Below are positions 28,548 to 37,391 of a stretch of DNA of 64,000 bases, piece after piece; positions within the stretch are counted from its first letter, which is position 1; each line of letters opens with the position of its first letter. Source of the stretch: Rhodanobacteraceae bacterium (GTDB lineage Bacteria; Pseudomonadota; Gammaproteobacteria; Xanthomonadales; SZUA-5); NCBI GenBank assembly GCA_024234055.1, contig JACKOW010000010.1, positions 62,001 through 126,000 on the forward strand, in the 5' to 3' direction. The translations under genes were made by a program, and so were the position numbers. Under the pieces are notes generated by a model, which was not told where the DNA came from, did no database searches, and saw nothing but the letters and a program-made list of their open reading frames with translations.

Positions 28548-29438
28548 TCAGACGTCACCCTCGGCAGGCCAGCCCTCGCCCGAGCCTTTCTGGAACACCC
28601 GATCATCCGGCTGCACGCTGCCAGCGGGGAAAGCCGCGGCGCCCTTGAGATCGTAGTAGATCGGTCCGAAATCGGGATCCACGGTGGCCCGGAACAGCTG
28701 CTCGAAGCTGTCGATGACGAAATAGGTCTTCTGGAAGGTGTCGATGCGATAGCGTGTGCGCATGACCCGCTTGAGTTCGAAACCGATGCGGTTGGGGGCC
28801 GCGCTTTCCAGACTGTACAGGCTTTCGCTCTTGCTGGATGCGATGCCCGAACCGTAGATGCGCAAGCCCGCCGGGGTGTTGATCAGGCCGAACTCCACGG
28901 TGTACCAGTACAGCCGGGTCAGCTCCGTCAGCGGCTCGTCGCCGTAGCGCGCGGCCTTGAGGCCGCCCTCGCCGTAGGCCTGCATGTAGTCGGCAAATAC
29001 CGGCAGCAGCAGCAGCGGCACATGGCCAAAGAGGTCGTGGAACAGATCCGGCTCGCTGATGTAGTCGATCTGTTCCGGCTTGCGTATCCACCAGGTGACC
29101 GGGAAGCGGCGATTGGCCAGGTGTTCGAAGAAGGCCACCTCCGGCAGCAGACCCTCGACCGCGATCAGCTGCCAGCCGGTTCGTTCCTTGAGAATGGGAT
29201 TGAGATCGGCGAAGCGTGGAATCGCATGCGCGTTCATGCCCAACTGGCGCAGACCGTCAAAGAACTCGTCGCAGGCGCGGCCCGGCAACAGCGCGATCTG
29301 GCGTTCGAACAGCGTCGCCCAGGTCTGATGCTCGGCCTCGGTGTAGTCATCCCAGGGCTGCTCGACGACAGTGGTCGTGTAGACCGGCACGTAGCCCTTG
29401 TCGGTCAGCTGACTCTCGACCCGGCGTGGTTGCTCCAT
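28548..29438 (-). CDS. phhA: Phenylalanine-4-hydroxylase
   Basis: 296 aa. The iron ligands of aromatic amino-acid hydroxylases are present: HDLFGH (His134, His139) and Glu182 in WYTVEFGL. The PDLFHDLFGHVPLL core and the YGSGIASSKSES segment match bacterial monomeric PhhA. It converts phenylalanine to tyrosine with tetrahydropterin and O2. It is divergent from an lrp-type gene, the usual arrangement for control of this enzyme in Xanthomonads, although that regulator gene is damaged here. No pterin-recycling phhB is nearby. Confidence 0.93.
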   Translation of the reverse strand: MEQPRRVESQLTDKGYVPVYTTTVVEQPWDDYTEAEHQTWATLFERQIALLPGRACDEFFDGLRQLGMNAHAIPRFADLNPILKERTGWQLIAVEGLLPEVAFFEHLANRRFPVTWWIRKPEQIDYISEPDLFHDLFGHVPLLLLPVFADYMQAYGEGGLKAARYGDEPLTELTRLYWYTVEFGLINTPAGLRIYGSGIASSKSESLYSLESAAPNRIGFELKRVMRTRYRIDTFQKTYFVIDSFEQLFRATVDPDFGPIYYDLKGAAAFPAGSVQPDDRVFQKGSGEGWPAEGDV

Positions 29439-29574
29439 GACATCCCTCCCGATGCTGGCTTCAGCCTTCTAGCTTAGCGCGAAGCGTTCGCAGCGCGTGT
29501 GCGTTTCTTGCGCCGCTGATGGCTGTTGGCGCAATCTAGGTGCGTATATGTGCCCTCTGGAGCAAGAATGCATC

Positions 29575-29992
29575 ATGGCTGAACTCGATCGTGTCGATCG
29601 TTTGCTGCTGGATCTGCTCCAGCGCGATGCCCGGCGCACCAATGTGCAACTGGCCGAGGCGCTATCGCTGTCGCCCTCTGCCTGCCTCCGACGGGTGCAG
29701 CGGCTGGAGCGTGCCGGCGTCATCCGCGGCTATCGCGCAGTGCTCGATCCAGCCGCACTCGGTCGCGGCCTCAGCGCCTTCGTGCGGGTGCAACTGGAGC
29801 GCCACGACGCCGAACACGTGCAGCGTTTCACCGAGCTGGTCGGCAGCTGGGACGCGGTGCTGGACGCGCACTGCTGGCCTGGACTATCACTGCACGGCGG
29901 CGGTCACCGACCTCGCCCATCTCAACGCATCATGGGCGGTCACCGATCTCGCCCATTTCAACGATTTCATCATGGGCGAGCGCGAGTTGTAG
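29575..29992 (+). pseudogene. Lrp/AsnC family regulator, broken by a heptamer array
   Basis: ATG 29575 opens a normal Lrp protein: DRLLLDLLQRDARRTN, the helix-turn-helix LAEALSLSPSACLRRVQRL and the start of the RAM domain. A frameshift near 29885 moves it to a frame reading DYHCTAAVTDLAH. There a ~36-bp segment (GTCACCGACCTCGCCCAT) is tandemly duplicated with changes, and the frame stops at 29992 after IMGEREL. A stretch at about 30041-30062 reads DINSSFVF, which looks like the displaced C-terminal beta-strand of the same protein; the GGGGCAC-type array lies between. The gene appears to be interrupted; it would have regulated phhA. Confidence 0.7.
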
Positions 29993-29998
29993 ACGGGG

Positions 29999-30175
29999 CA
30001 CGGGGGGCACGGTGGTGCACGGGGCACAGGGGGGCGCGGGACATCAACAGCAGTTTCGTCTTTGGCCCTTTGTGGGTCCAGACTTGCGAGGCGCTTTGCT
30101 TGCTGCTGGAAAAGCGTCCAGACGTCTGGACGTACAACAACCCAAGCCCGCTCCCCGTGCCCCGTGCCCCTTTCG
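29999..30175. repeat. Degenerate GGGGCAC array with inverted partner
   Basis: About 48 bp of GGGGCAC-like units (29999-30046) face CCCCGTGCCCCGTGCCCC (about 30155-30172). Between them are the lrp remnant and a TCCAGACTTG...TCCAGACGTCTGGA palindromic element (about 30082-30131). Confidence 0.75.
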
Positions 30176-30231
30176 CCCTGCACTCCATTCCGCGCGACAA
30201 TGGCGGCCAACCCGCAACCAGGAGCCACTCC

Positions 30232-30927
30232 ATGCATGTCCTGATCACCGGCGCCAATCGCGGCCTGGGATTGGAGTTCACCCGACAACTGCTGGCGCGC
30301 GGCGATCGCGTGGTAGCCACTGCCCGGCATCCGGCGCGCTGCGCCGAGCTCAACCATCTGTGCGGCGACTATCCCGGGCATCTGCACGTGTTGCCGCTGG
30401 ACGTCGGCAACCCGCACTCCATCGCCGAACTGGCGCGCGAACTGGTGCTGGTCACACCCTCACTGGATCTGGTGATCGCCAATGCCGGGGTCAACATCAG
30501 CGGGGAGCACTTCGGTCAGCTCAAGGCCGAGGATCTGGAACGCAGTTTCGCGGTCAACGCGGTGGGTCCGGTGCTGCTGGCGCAGGCGCTGACCGAGGCG
30601 CTGGCGGCCGGCAAGCAGCCGCGGATGGTCTACATCAGCTCGGTGCTGGGTTCGATCTCTGCGCGGGACAGCTTCTACGTGCCGAGCTATTGCATCAGCA
30701 AGGCCGCCCTGAACATGGCCATGCGCCAGTTGTCTTATCCATTGGGCGAACGTGGCATCTGCAGCGTGGCGGTACATCCGGGCTGGGTGCAGACCGATAT
30801 GGGCGGCGCCAAGGCGCCGCTGACGCCGGAACAATCCGTGCGTGATGTGCTTGGCCTGATTGACGGTCTCACGCAGGACGACAACGGGCGCTTCTTCAGC
30901 CACGAGGGCAAAGAGCTGGCCTGGTAG
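30232..30927 (+). CDS. Short-chain dehydrogenase/reductase
   Basis: 231 aa from ATG 30232 (GGAGCC upstream). The cofactor loop TGANRGLGLEF, the NAG motif (IANAGVNI), the catalytic Ser in VYISSVLG, and the Y-x-x-x-K pair in SYCISKAAL are all present; the C-terminal HPGWVQTDMGG is typical of the carbonyl-reductase-like SDR group. Substrate cannot be inferred. It stands between the repeat-interrupted lrp and the convergent nirS. Confidence 0.88.
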   Translation: MHVLITGANRGLGLEFTRQLLARGDRVVATARHPARCAELNHLCGDYPGHLHVLPLDVGNPHSIAELARELVLVTPSLDLVIANAGVNISGEHFGQLKAEDLERSFAVNAVGPVLLAQALTEALAAGKQPRMVYISSVLGSISARDSFYVPSYCISKAALNMAMRQLSYPLGERGICSVAVHPGWVQTDMGGAKAPLTPEQSVRDVLGLIDGLTQDDNGRFFSHEGKELAW

Positions 30928-31026
30928 CGCCTGCGTCAAGAAGGGCGGGCGGGCAGCTGTTGCGCTGTCCCGACCCGCCATTCCCGCCGACGCCGACCGT
31001 CTGGATGACCGTCGGCGAGGCGCTGC

Positions 31027-32642
31027 TCAGTACACATCCTTGACCGTGTTGTGGACATTGAACTTGCCGGTGGGCGTGATCATCGTCGGACCCTTGATGA
31101 CCTTCTTCAGTTTCAGAGTCTGATCATCGATGACCACGATGGCGCTTCTTCCTTGGCGCCGCTCCAGACCGAGAACCAGACTTCGTCGCCCGCAGCGTTG
31201 TATTCGGGCTGCACCACACGCTTTGGGACCTGGGCCGAGCTTGGCCCATTCGGCGATCGGCAGCACCTTGTAGCCCGCACCCAGCTTCTGGGTGTCGAAG
31301 ACCGCCACGGTCTGACTGATTTTCGGATCCGGGTTCAGAGGCGTATCGACGTACAGGTGCTGGCTCTTCGGTGTGCGTCTTCACGAACAGCGAGCCACCG
31401 CCCTGACCCTTCAGTACCTGCACCGCCTTCCAGGCTTGCTGCGGGTGCTGCTCCGGATCGGTGCCGACCAGGGTGATCGCCTCGCTGCCGAGGGCGCTGG
31501 TCACCCATACCGGACCAAACTCCGGATGGATGAAGTTGGCGCCACGACCGGGATGCGGAATCTTCTCGGCATCGACCAGGTTCACCATCTTGCGCTCGCG
31601 CGAATCGACCACGGCAATCTTGTTGGATTGGTTGGCCGCCGTCAGGAAGTAGCGATGGGTGGAATCCCAGCCGCCGTCATGCAGGAAGCGAGCGGCGTTG
31701 AGCGTGGTGATCTGCAGGTTCTCGATGTCCGAGTAATTGACCAGCAGGATGCGCCCGGTTTCCTTGACGTTGACGATGAACTCGGGGTGTTCGTGACTGG
31801 CGACGATGGCGGCCACGCGCGGTTCCGGGTGGTATTCCTGGGTGTCCACAGTCATGCCGCGTGTGGAGACGATCTTGAAGGGTTCCAGGGTCGGTCCGTC
31901 CATGATGACGAACTGCGGCGGCCAGTAGCGCCGGCAATCGCGTATCTGTCCTCATAGCCCTTGAACTTGCTGGTCTCCACCGAGCGCGCTTCCAGGCCGA
32001 TCTTGATTTCGGCGACGATGGCCGGCGGATTCATCCACAGATCGATCAGGTCGATCTTGGCATCGCGACCGATGGTGTAGATGTAGCGCGAGGAGTCGGA
32101 CATGCGCGAGATATGCACCGCGTAGCCGGTTTTCAGCGTGTTGACGATCTCCTTGGTGTCGCCGTCGATCAACGCCACTTCACCGGCGTCACGCAGGGTC
32201 ACGGCGAAGAAATTGTCGGTGTTGCGCTGGTGCATCTTCTGGGTGGGGCGCTGGAGACCGGCACCAATACCTTCCAGGTGTCCTTCATTTCCTTCATGCC
32301 GAATTCCGGCGGTGTGGGCGGATCGTGCTGGAGGAAGCGGGCCATGATGTTGACCTCTTCCTTGCTCAGCTCGCCCGAGGTGCCCCAGTTGGGCATACCG
32401 GCCGGCGAACCGAAGTTGATCAGCGCCTCCAGATATTGCGTGCCCTTGGCCCGGGTGATGTCGGGCGTCAGCGGCTTGCCGGTGGCGCCCTTGCGCAATA
32501 CACCATGACAGCCGGCGCAGCGCTGGAAGAAGATTTCGGTGGCGCGGGCAAATTCAGGTTTGCTGATCGGTGGCGCGTCGGGGTTGAGCACCATCTCGAT
32601 GCCTTCGGTAGGCACCGCCGAGGCGGTGGCCTGATACTTCAT
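31027..32642 (-). pseudogene. nirS: Cytochrome cd1 nitrite reductase, multiply frameshifted
   Basis: Read across frames this is a nearly complete NirS. The c-heme region IFFQRCAGCHGVLRKGATGK is followed by GMPNWGTSGELSKEE, FAVTLRDAGEVALIDGD, GYAVHISRMSDSSRY, the d1 active-site region YHPEPRVAAIVASHEHPEF, GQGGGSLFVKTH and ITPTGKFNV at the C-terminus. NirS reduces nitrite to NO in denitrification and works in the periplasm. The frame breaks near 32245 (missing C), 31930 (missing T), 31370, 31215 and 31145. The segment has no signal peptide of its own, which suggests fusion to the cytochrome c gene upstream. No d1-heme synthesis genes are present. It is either a decaying gene or heavily mis-assembled. 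Confidence 0.8.
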
Positions 32643-33123
32643 TCTCGCCTTCCTTGGTGCCGGGATGGCGCGAGCCCTGCGCGGGATCGGTTGACACCGC
32701 AAGGGTCTTGCGCGCCGCTGTCACGTCGGCGCTTGATATGACGTGGCCCGGATTGCCCCAGCTGGCATAGACGTAGGTGACGATGTTGGCGATATCGGCA
32801 TCAGCCAGATGACTCATGGCTGGCATCACGTTGTTGTACTCGACGCCATTGACCACCAGCTTGCCGGTGATGCCCTGCAGGATCGAGGACAGCACCTTGG
32901 TCTGGTCGTTGTTCTTCAGGAAATCGGAGCCGGCCAGCGGCGGAAAGGCCCCGGGCAGGCCGACGCCGGTGGGCTGGTGGCAGGCGGCACAATTGGCGAG
33001 AAAGGCCGCCTCACCGGCCTGGTTGCCTTGTTTGGGCAAACGCTCATTGACCACATCATTGGCCAGTGCTGCGCCACCCAGGGCCAGCGCCAGCAATACA
33101 AAAAGGGGTTTGCGCATCAACAT
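32554..33123 (-). CDS. Cytochrome c module, probable N-terminal part of the NirS fusion
   Basis: ATG 33123 (GGAGG eight bases upstream) starts a signal peptide (KPLFVLLALALGGAALA) and a cytochrome c domain with CAACH and a distal Met in AMSHLADADIANIVTYVYASW. Homology ends near codon 160 (TDPAQGSRHPGTKEGE), directly abutting the ATG of nirS in another frame. As read, the frame runs on to 32554 inside nirS. A one-base change near 32643 (GAGAATG to GAGATG) would join the two into a di-heme c plus d1 reductase with a signal peptide. A separate gene is less likely, because the frame overlaps nirS by 89 bp. Confidence 0.75.
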   Translation of the reverse strand: MLMRKPLFVLLALALGGAALANDVVNERLPKQGNQAGEAAFLANCAACHQPTGVGLPGAFPPLAGSDFLKNNDQTKVLSSILQGITGKLVVNGVEYNNVMPAMSHLADADIANIVTYVYASWGNPGHVISSADVTAARKTLAVSTDPAQGSRHPGTKEGENEVSGHRLGGAYRRHRDGAQPRRATDQQT

Positions 33124-33358
33124 GACCGGAACCTCCAAGGAACGCCCGACAACCGTTGCGGGCTTGAGGGCACGATCCGCCCAATGGCCGCGGCCGCTCA
33201 ATGACGCAGGTCAAGCCGGCGGGCGTTGATGCACGCCCGGTGGGCTCTGCCCGGCCCCGGACCCGGCGCTGCCAGCTGCAGCCCATCGCGGGCGATCCCA
33301 TTTGCAAGTTCCAGGGCCGGCGCGCCAGACTTGGATGATTCTGGTAGCGGAGATCGCA

Positions 33359-35102
33359 ATGACCTTCCTGTCCGCGCCTCGACCGCAAGCGGACGCCGAG
33401 CTGGCCGAAGTCCTGTGCCAGCGATCTGCGCGACGCCTTCGCTGACTACAACGCCCGCTTCCGCGCCATCTCCCAGCGCGCCAAGCGCCGCTTTGAGCGC
33501 CGCGAGTGGACGGCCGCTCGACTCGACGCCATCGAGCGCATCGAGCTCTACGATGTCTGCGTGGCCGAGACCTCGCGGCGCCTGGAAGCCGAGCTCGGCG
33601 AGCGCGTCGGTGACAAGGGCTTGTGGTCACGCGTGCGCGATCGCTACGCCGAGCTGATCTCGCCGCTGCTGGATCAGGAGCTCAACAAGACCTTCTTCAA
33701 CACCCTGACCCGGCGCTTTTTCAAGACCCGCGGCGTTGACCCGTCCAGCGAATTCGTGGCGCTCGACATCGAACCCACCGACCGGCTCACCCACCCGGTG
33801 CCGCGCCTGAACTACAGCGCTACGCGTTCGCCCGAGGAGCTGTTCCAGCGCCTGCTGGAAGATTTCCATTTCGACGTGCCCTTCGCCGATATCGGTACCT
33901 CGGCCCAGCGGATTTCGACATCGGTGGCCGAACAGCTGCCACGTTGGGACGGGACGCCCATGGTGCGGGCCGTGGAGATGCTGGAAACCGTGTTCTACCG
34001 CGAGCGCCGCGCCTATCTGGTAGGTCGCATCTTCGGCGAGCGCGAGTTCGCGCCGCTGGTCATCGCGCTGGTGCACGAGGACGCCGGGCTTCGCGCAGAT
34101 GCGGTGATGGTGCAGCGCGACGATGTCTCGGCGCTGTTCGGCGTGACCCGGAGCTATTTCCAGGCCGATCTGGAGACCGTGGGCGATGCCGTGGTGTTCC
34201 TGCGCACGCTGCTGCCGAAGAAGCCGGTCAACGAGATCTACACGGTGCTCGGGCGTGCCAAGCAGGGCAAGACCGAACGCTACCGGCATTTCTATCGGCA
34301 CTTCGAAGCCAGTGACGAGGCGCTGACCCTGGCCGAGGGCGAGAAGGGTCTGGTCATGGCGGTGTTCACGCTGCCGAGCTATCCGCTGGTGTTCAAGATC
34401 ATCCGTGACCGTTTTGCGCCATCCAAGCTGATGACCCGTCAGGATGTCATCGACAAGTACCAGCTGGTGTTCAAGCACGACCGCGCCGGGCGCTTGATCG
34501 ATGCTCAGGAATTCCGCTTCCTGCGCTTCCCGCGCCGGCGTTTTTCCCCAGAGCTGCTGGAGGAACTGCTGGACAGCTGTCGCAGCAGCGTGATCGAGGA
34601 CGGCGAAGATCTGATCCTGACCCATATGTATGTGGAGCGCCGGCTGCGACCGCTGAACCTGTTCCTCAAGGAATCGCCGCCGGAACTGGTGGAGCGCGCC
34701 GTCATCGACTACGGCCTGGCGATCAAGGATCTGGCCGCCAGCAACATCTTCCCAGGCGATCTGCTGCTGAAGAACTTTGGCGTCACCCGCCATGGCCGGG
34801 TGATCTTCTACGACTACGACGAGCTCTGCCTGGTCACCGAGTGCCGATTCCGCGAATTGCCCGCCGCCCGCGACGATGACGAGGAAATGCACCACGGTGC
34901 CTGGTATTTCGTCGGCGACGATGATGTGTTTCCAGAGCAGTTCACCGAATTCCTCGGCCTGCCCAGGCGTTTCCGCGAAGTCCTGATCGCTCGCCACGGC
35001 GAGATCTTCACCGTGCCCTGGTGGCATGGCGTGCAGGACAAGCTCAACGCCGGACACTTCTTCGATATCTCGCCGTATCGGGAGGAAGTGCGGCTGGGGT
35101 AG
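33359..35102 (+). CDS. aceK: Isocitrate dehydrogenase kinase/phosphatase (5' frameshift)
   Basis: The main frame (33420-35102) covers most of AceK: FERREWTAARLDAIERIELYD at the N-terminus and the kinase lobe with FPLVFK-like SYPLVFKIIRD, DVIDKYQLVFKHDRAGRLIDAQEF, and DYDELCLVTECRFRELP, ending in the family tail NAGHFFDISPYREEVRLG. ATG 33359 begins a plausible N-terminus (MTFLSAPRPQADAELAEVL) in another frame; one surplus base near 33415 separates them. The corrected length is about 580 aa, normal for the family. It phosphorylates and dephosphorylates isocitrate dehydrogenase to steer carbon into the glyoxylate shunt. No aceA or aceB is adjacent. Confidence 0.9.
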
Positions 35103-35107
35103 GTGCA

Positions 35108-35334
35108 GGTTGTCGGTTGTCGGTTGTCGGTTGTGGGTTGTGAGTTGTGAGTTGCGGCGATGATCAATCCAGGTTGGGACCCTGGAGGCGTTTCCGCCTT
35201 GCCTGTGGGAGCGGACTCTGTCCGCGATCACCGCCTTGAACGCGAACTGCGTTGGGCCTTGGCCGATGCCGATCGCGGACAGAGTCCGCTCCCACAACCA
35301 GCAACCAGCAACCGACAACCGACAACCGACAACC
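35108..35334. repeat. Composite repeat: (GGTTGTC)7 - REP palindrome - (CAACCGA)5
   Basis: Seven GGTTGTC-type units (35108-35156) start 6 bp after the aceK stop. A family-1 REP palindrome (35203-35296) follows, then five CAACCAG/CAACCGA units (35295-35334), which are the reverse complement of the first array's unit. The whole is an inverted pair of arrays enclosing a palindrome. Confidence 0.9.
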
Positions 35335-35386
35335 ATGCTCCTCCCCTGCTAGCCTTCGCGCCCTGATCCTGCTTGCCGGTAGCCGC

Positions 35387-36250
35387 ATGTCCTTCGATCG
35401 CCAACGCGTCCGTGCTGCCTTCTCTCGTGCCGCCCGTGGCTACGAGCAGACGGCGGTGTTGCAGCAGCGGGTCGGCGATCTGCTGCTGGAACGTCTGGCG
35501 CTGCTGGAAGCGCCGCCCCAGCGGGTGCTGGACGTGGGCGCTGGCACCGGACGACTGACGGCGCAGCTCAAGAAACGCCTGCCCAGGTCCGAAGTCATTG
35601 CGCTCGATCTGGCCATGGGCATGCTGCGACAGGCCAAACGCAATGCCGGTTGGTGGCGACCCTTCCGGCGGGTGGCCGGAGATGCCCAGGCCCTGCCCTT
35701 TGCCGATGGCTCGATGGACCTGCTGATCTCGAATCTCTGCCTTCAGTGGTGCCCGGACCTGGCTGCGGTCTGGCATGAGTTCCGGCGGGTGCTGAAGCCG
35801 GGTGGCTGGCTGCTGTTCACCAGCTTCGGCCCGGATACGCTGAAGGAGCTGCGGTCGGCCTGGCATGCGGCCGATGAGCGTCCGCATGTGCATGTGTTTC
35901 TGGATATGCACGATGTCGGCGACGGCGTTCTGGCGCAGGGTTTCGTCAATCCCATGTTCGATACCGAGCGCTACACGCTGGAGTACACCGAGGTGAACGA
36001 GGTGATGCGCGAACTCAAGGCCATCGGCGCCGGCAACGCGCTCAGTGGCGCGCCCGTGGGCTGACCGGCAAGAGCGCCTACGCTCGAATGCTCGCCGCCT
36101 ACGAGGGGCAACGGCGCGAGGCCGGATACCGGCCAGTTATGAAGTGATCTTTGGTCAGGCCCGCGCACCCGAAGCCGGCGCGCCGCTGCGCGGGCCGAAG
36201 GGCGATGTCGCCAGTTTCAGCGTGGAGGCGATGCGGGCCAAGTTGCGCAG
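35387..36250 (+). CDS. bioC: BioC-like SAM methyltransferase (two frameshifts)
   Basis: ATG 35387. The class I methyltransferase motif VLDVGAGTGRLTAQL near residue 47 is followed by VIALDLAMGML, GDAQALPFADGSMDLLISNL and RVLKPGGWLLFTSFGPDTLKEL, the last of which is characteristic of malonyl-ACP O-methyltransferase BioC (biotin synthesis). The frame closes at 36064, but the C-terminus continues in other frames (RGLTGKSAYARMLAAYEGQR, then SYEVIFGQARAPEAG); a C is missing near 36052 and another near 36135. The real 3' end runs into a GGCGGCT/GGCGATT repeat near 36250. No other bio genes are nearby. Confidence 0.78.
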
Positions 36251-36803
36251 GGGCGGCGGCTGGCGGCTGGCGCTGGCGATTGGCGATTGGGCGCTTCGAT
36301 TGCGGCGTGATGGTGAGTCATTGCAAGCCACCTGTATCGGCCCAACACTGCGCACGGGCCATGAACCCGGTGTCGTAGGTCATGTTGTCCGCGTCAGCGG
36401 ACTACGTGACATCGATTTGCGTCACGTAGCTCGCTACGCGAGCAACGTGACCTACAACAGCAAATCAACAATTTGCGATATGGGTTCATGGAGAGGAACG
36501 CAGTGACGAAGCAATCCAGCGCTTCTTGCGGTGGGCTTCTGAATTGCTTCGATGCGCTCTCCGTGAACCCACAGCGCAAGGAATTGATCTGGCATCAGCA
36601 TGCGTGCAACGTCTAAGTTGTTCACCTGTAGGAGCGCCCCCTTGCGGCGCGACCGCTGATGCGGTCATGCGGCTACCCGGTCGCGACGCGAGGTCGCTCC
36701 TACAGGCAAGCTCGTGGTTCATGGCTTTTGGGCAATGTCGGGACTACACACGCGGCTCGCCACCACGCCGTTTCAACGCTTGCCCCGCCGACCGCAAGTG
36801 CGC
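36250..36803. other. Gene-free stretch made of dispersed repeats
   Basis: No supported gene. It contains a short GGCGATT-type heptamer run (36250-36291), both ends of the GTCATTGCAAGCCA/ATGGGTTCATGGAG dispersed repeat (36312-36376 and 36455-36575), a CACGTAGCTCGCTACG hairpin near 36422-36440 and a family-2 palindrome (36625-36706). Confidence 0.6.
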
Positions 36804-36915
36804 GCCAGCTGCCAGTTGCCAGTCGCCAGTCGCCAGTCGCCAGTCGCCAGTCGCCAGTCGCTAGTCGCTAGTCGCTAGTTGCTAGTTGCTAGTTGCCAGT
36901 TGCCAGTCGCTAATT
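36804..36915. repeat. Heptanucleotide tandem array (GCCAGTC/GCTAGTY)16
   Basis: Sixteen 7-bp units drift from GCCAGTC to GCTAGTC to GCTAGTT. The last unit (GCTAATT) forms the TAG stop codon of smg on the minus strand. Adjacent units share the same substitution, indicating recent block-wise expansion. Confidence 0.93.
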
Positions 36916-37385
36916 GACTGACTCGTCGTGGTCGAACATCAGGTTTTCCAGCCAGGAATAGGCGGCTTCCTGATCGGGCTGGTTGAACAGCACCATCAGG
37001 ATCACCCATTTCAATTCCTCGACATCGACCTCGCCCACGTCCAGGGGGCGATGACCCGATCGAGCACCAGCTCCCGCTGCGCCGGCGAGAGGACGCCTTG
37101 CTGTTCCAGAAACATCAGGAAGCCCTGCGCCTCGGGATCGAGTTTTCGCGCTCCTGCGGGGCGAGTACGCGAATCGGGCCGCCGGCATCCAGGGTTTGCG
37201 GCTCGCGCGCGGGCCTGAGCTCGGCGAGTTCGTCGAGCCAGTCAAAGGCCTTGCGGATTTCCTGGGGTGAAACCGACTTCGAGCAGCGAACTTTGGAGTG
37301 AATCGCGGTCCTGATCGGATTCAGGCTCGTCGATCATGAGGTTTTCGAACAGATAGAGCAGTACGTCGAGTATGTTCTCTTTCAT
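36910..37385 (-). pseudogene. smg: Smg protein (DUF494), three frameshifts
   Basis: ATG 37385 begins MKENILDVLLYLFENLM, the conserved Smg N-terminus. IRKAFDWLDELAEL, FLMFLEQQGVLSPAQRELVLDRV and EELKWVILMVLFNQPDQEAAY follow in different frames. Single-base errors are needed near 37265 (extra C), 37148 (missing A) and 37045 (extra C). The family is ~157 aa and of unknown biochemical role, classically next to dprA (smf) as here; the dprA stop is 7 bp away. All three breaks are in homopolymers, so assembly error is more likely than decay. Confidence 0.8.
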
Positions 37386-37391
37386 TCATCC

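Noticed and set aside
32554..33123. An independent cytochrome c gene ending at 32554
   Set aside because: The last ~30 codons overlap nirS out of frame and show no cytochrome homology, whereas a one-base correction joins the two.
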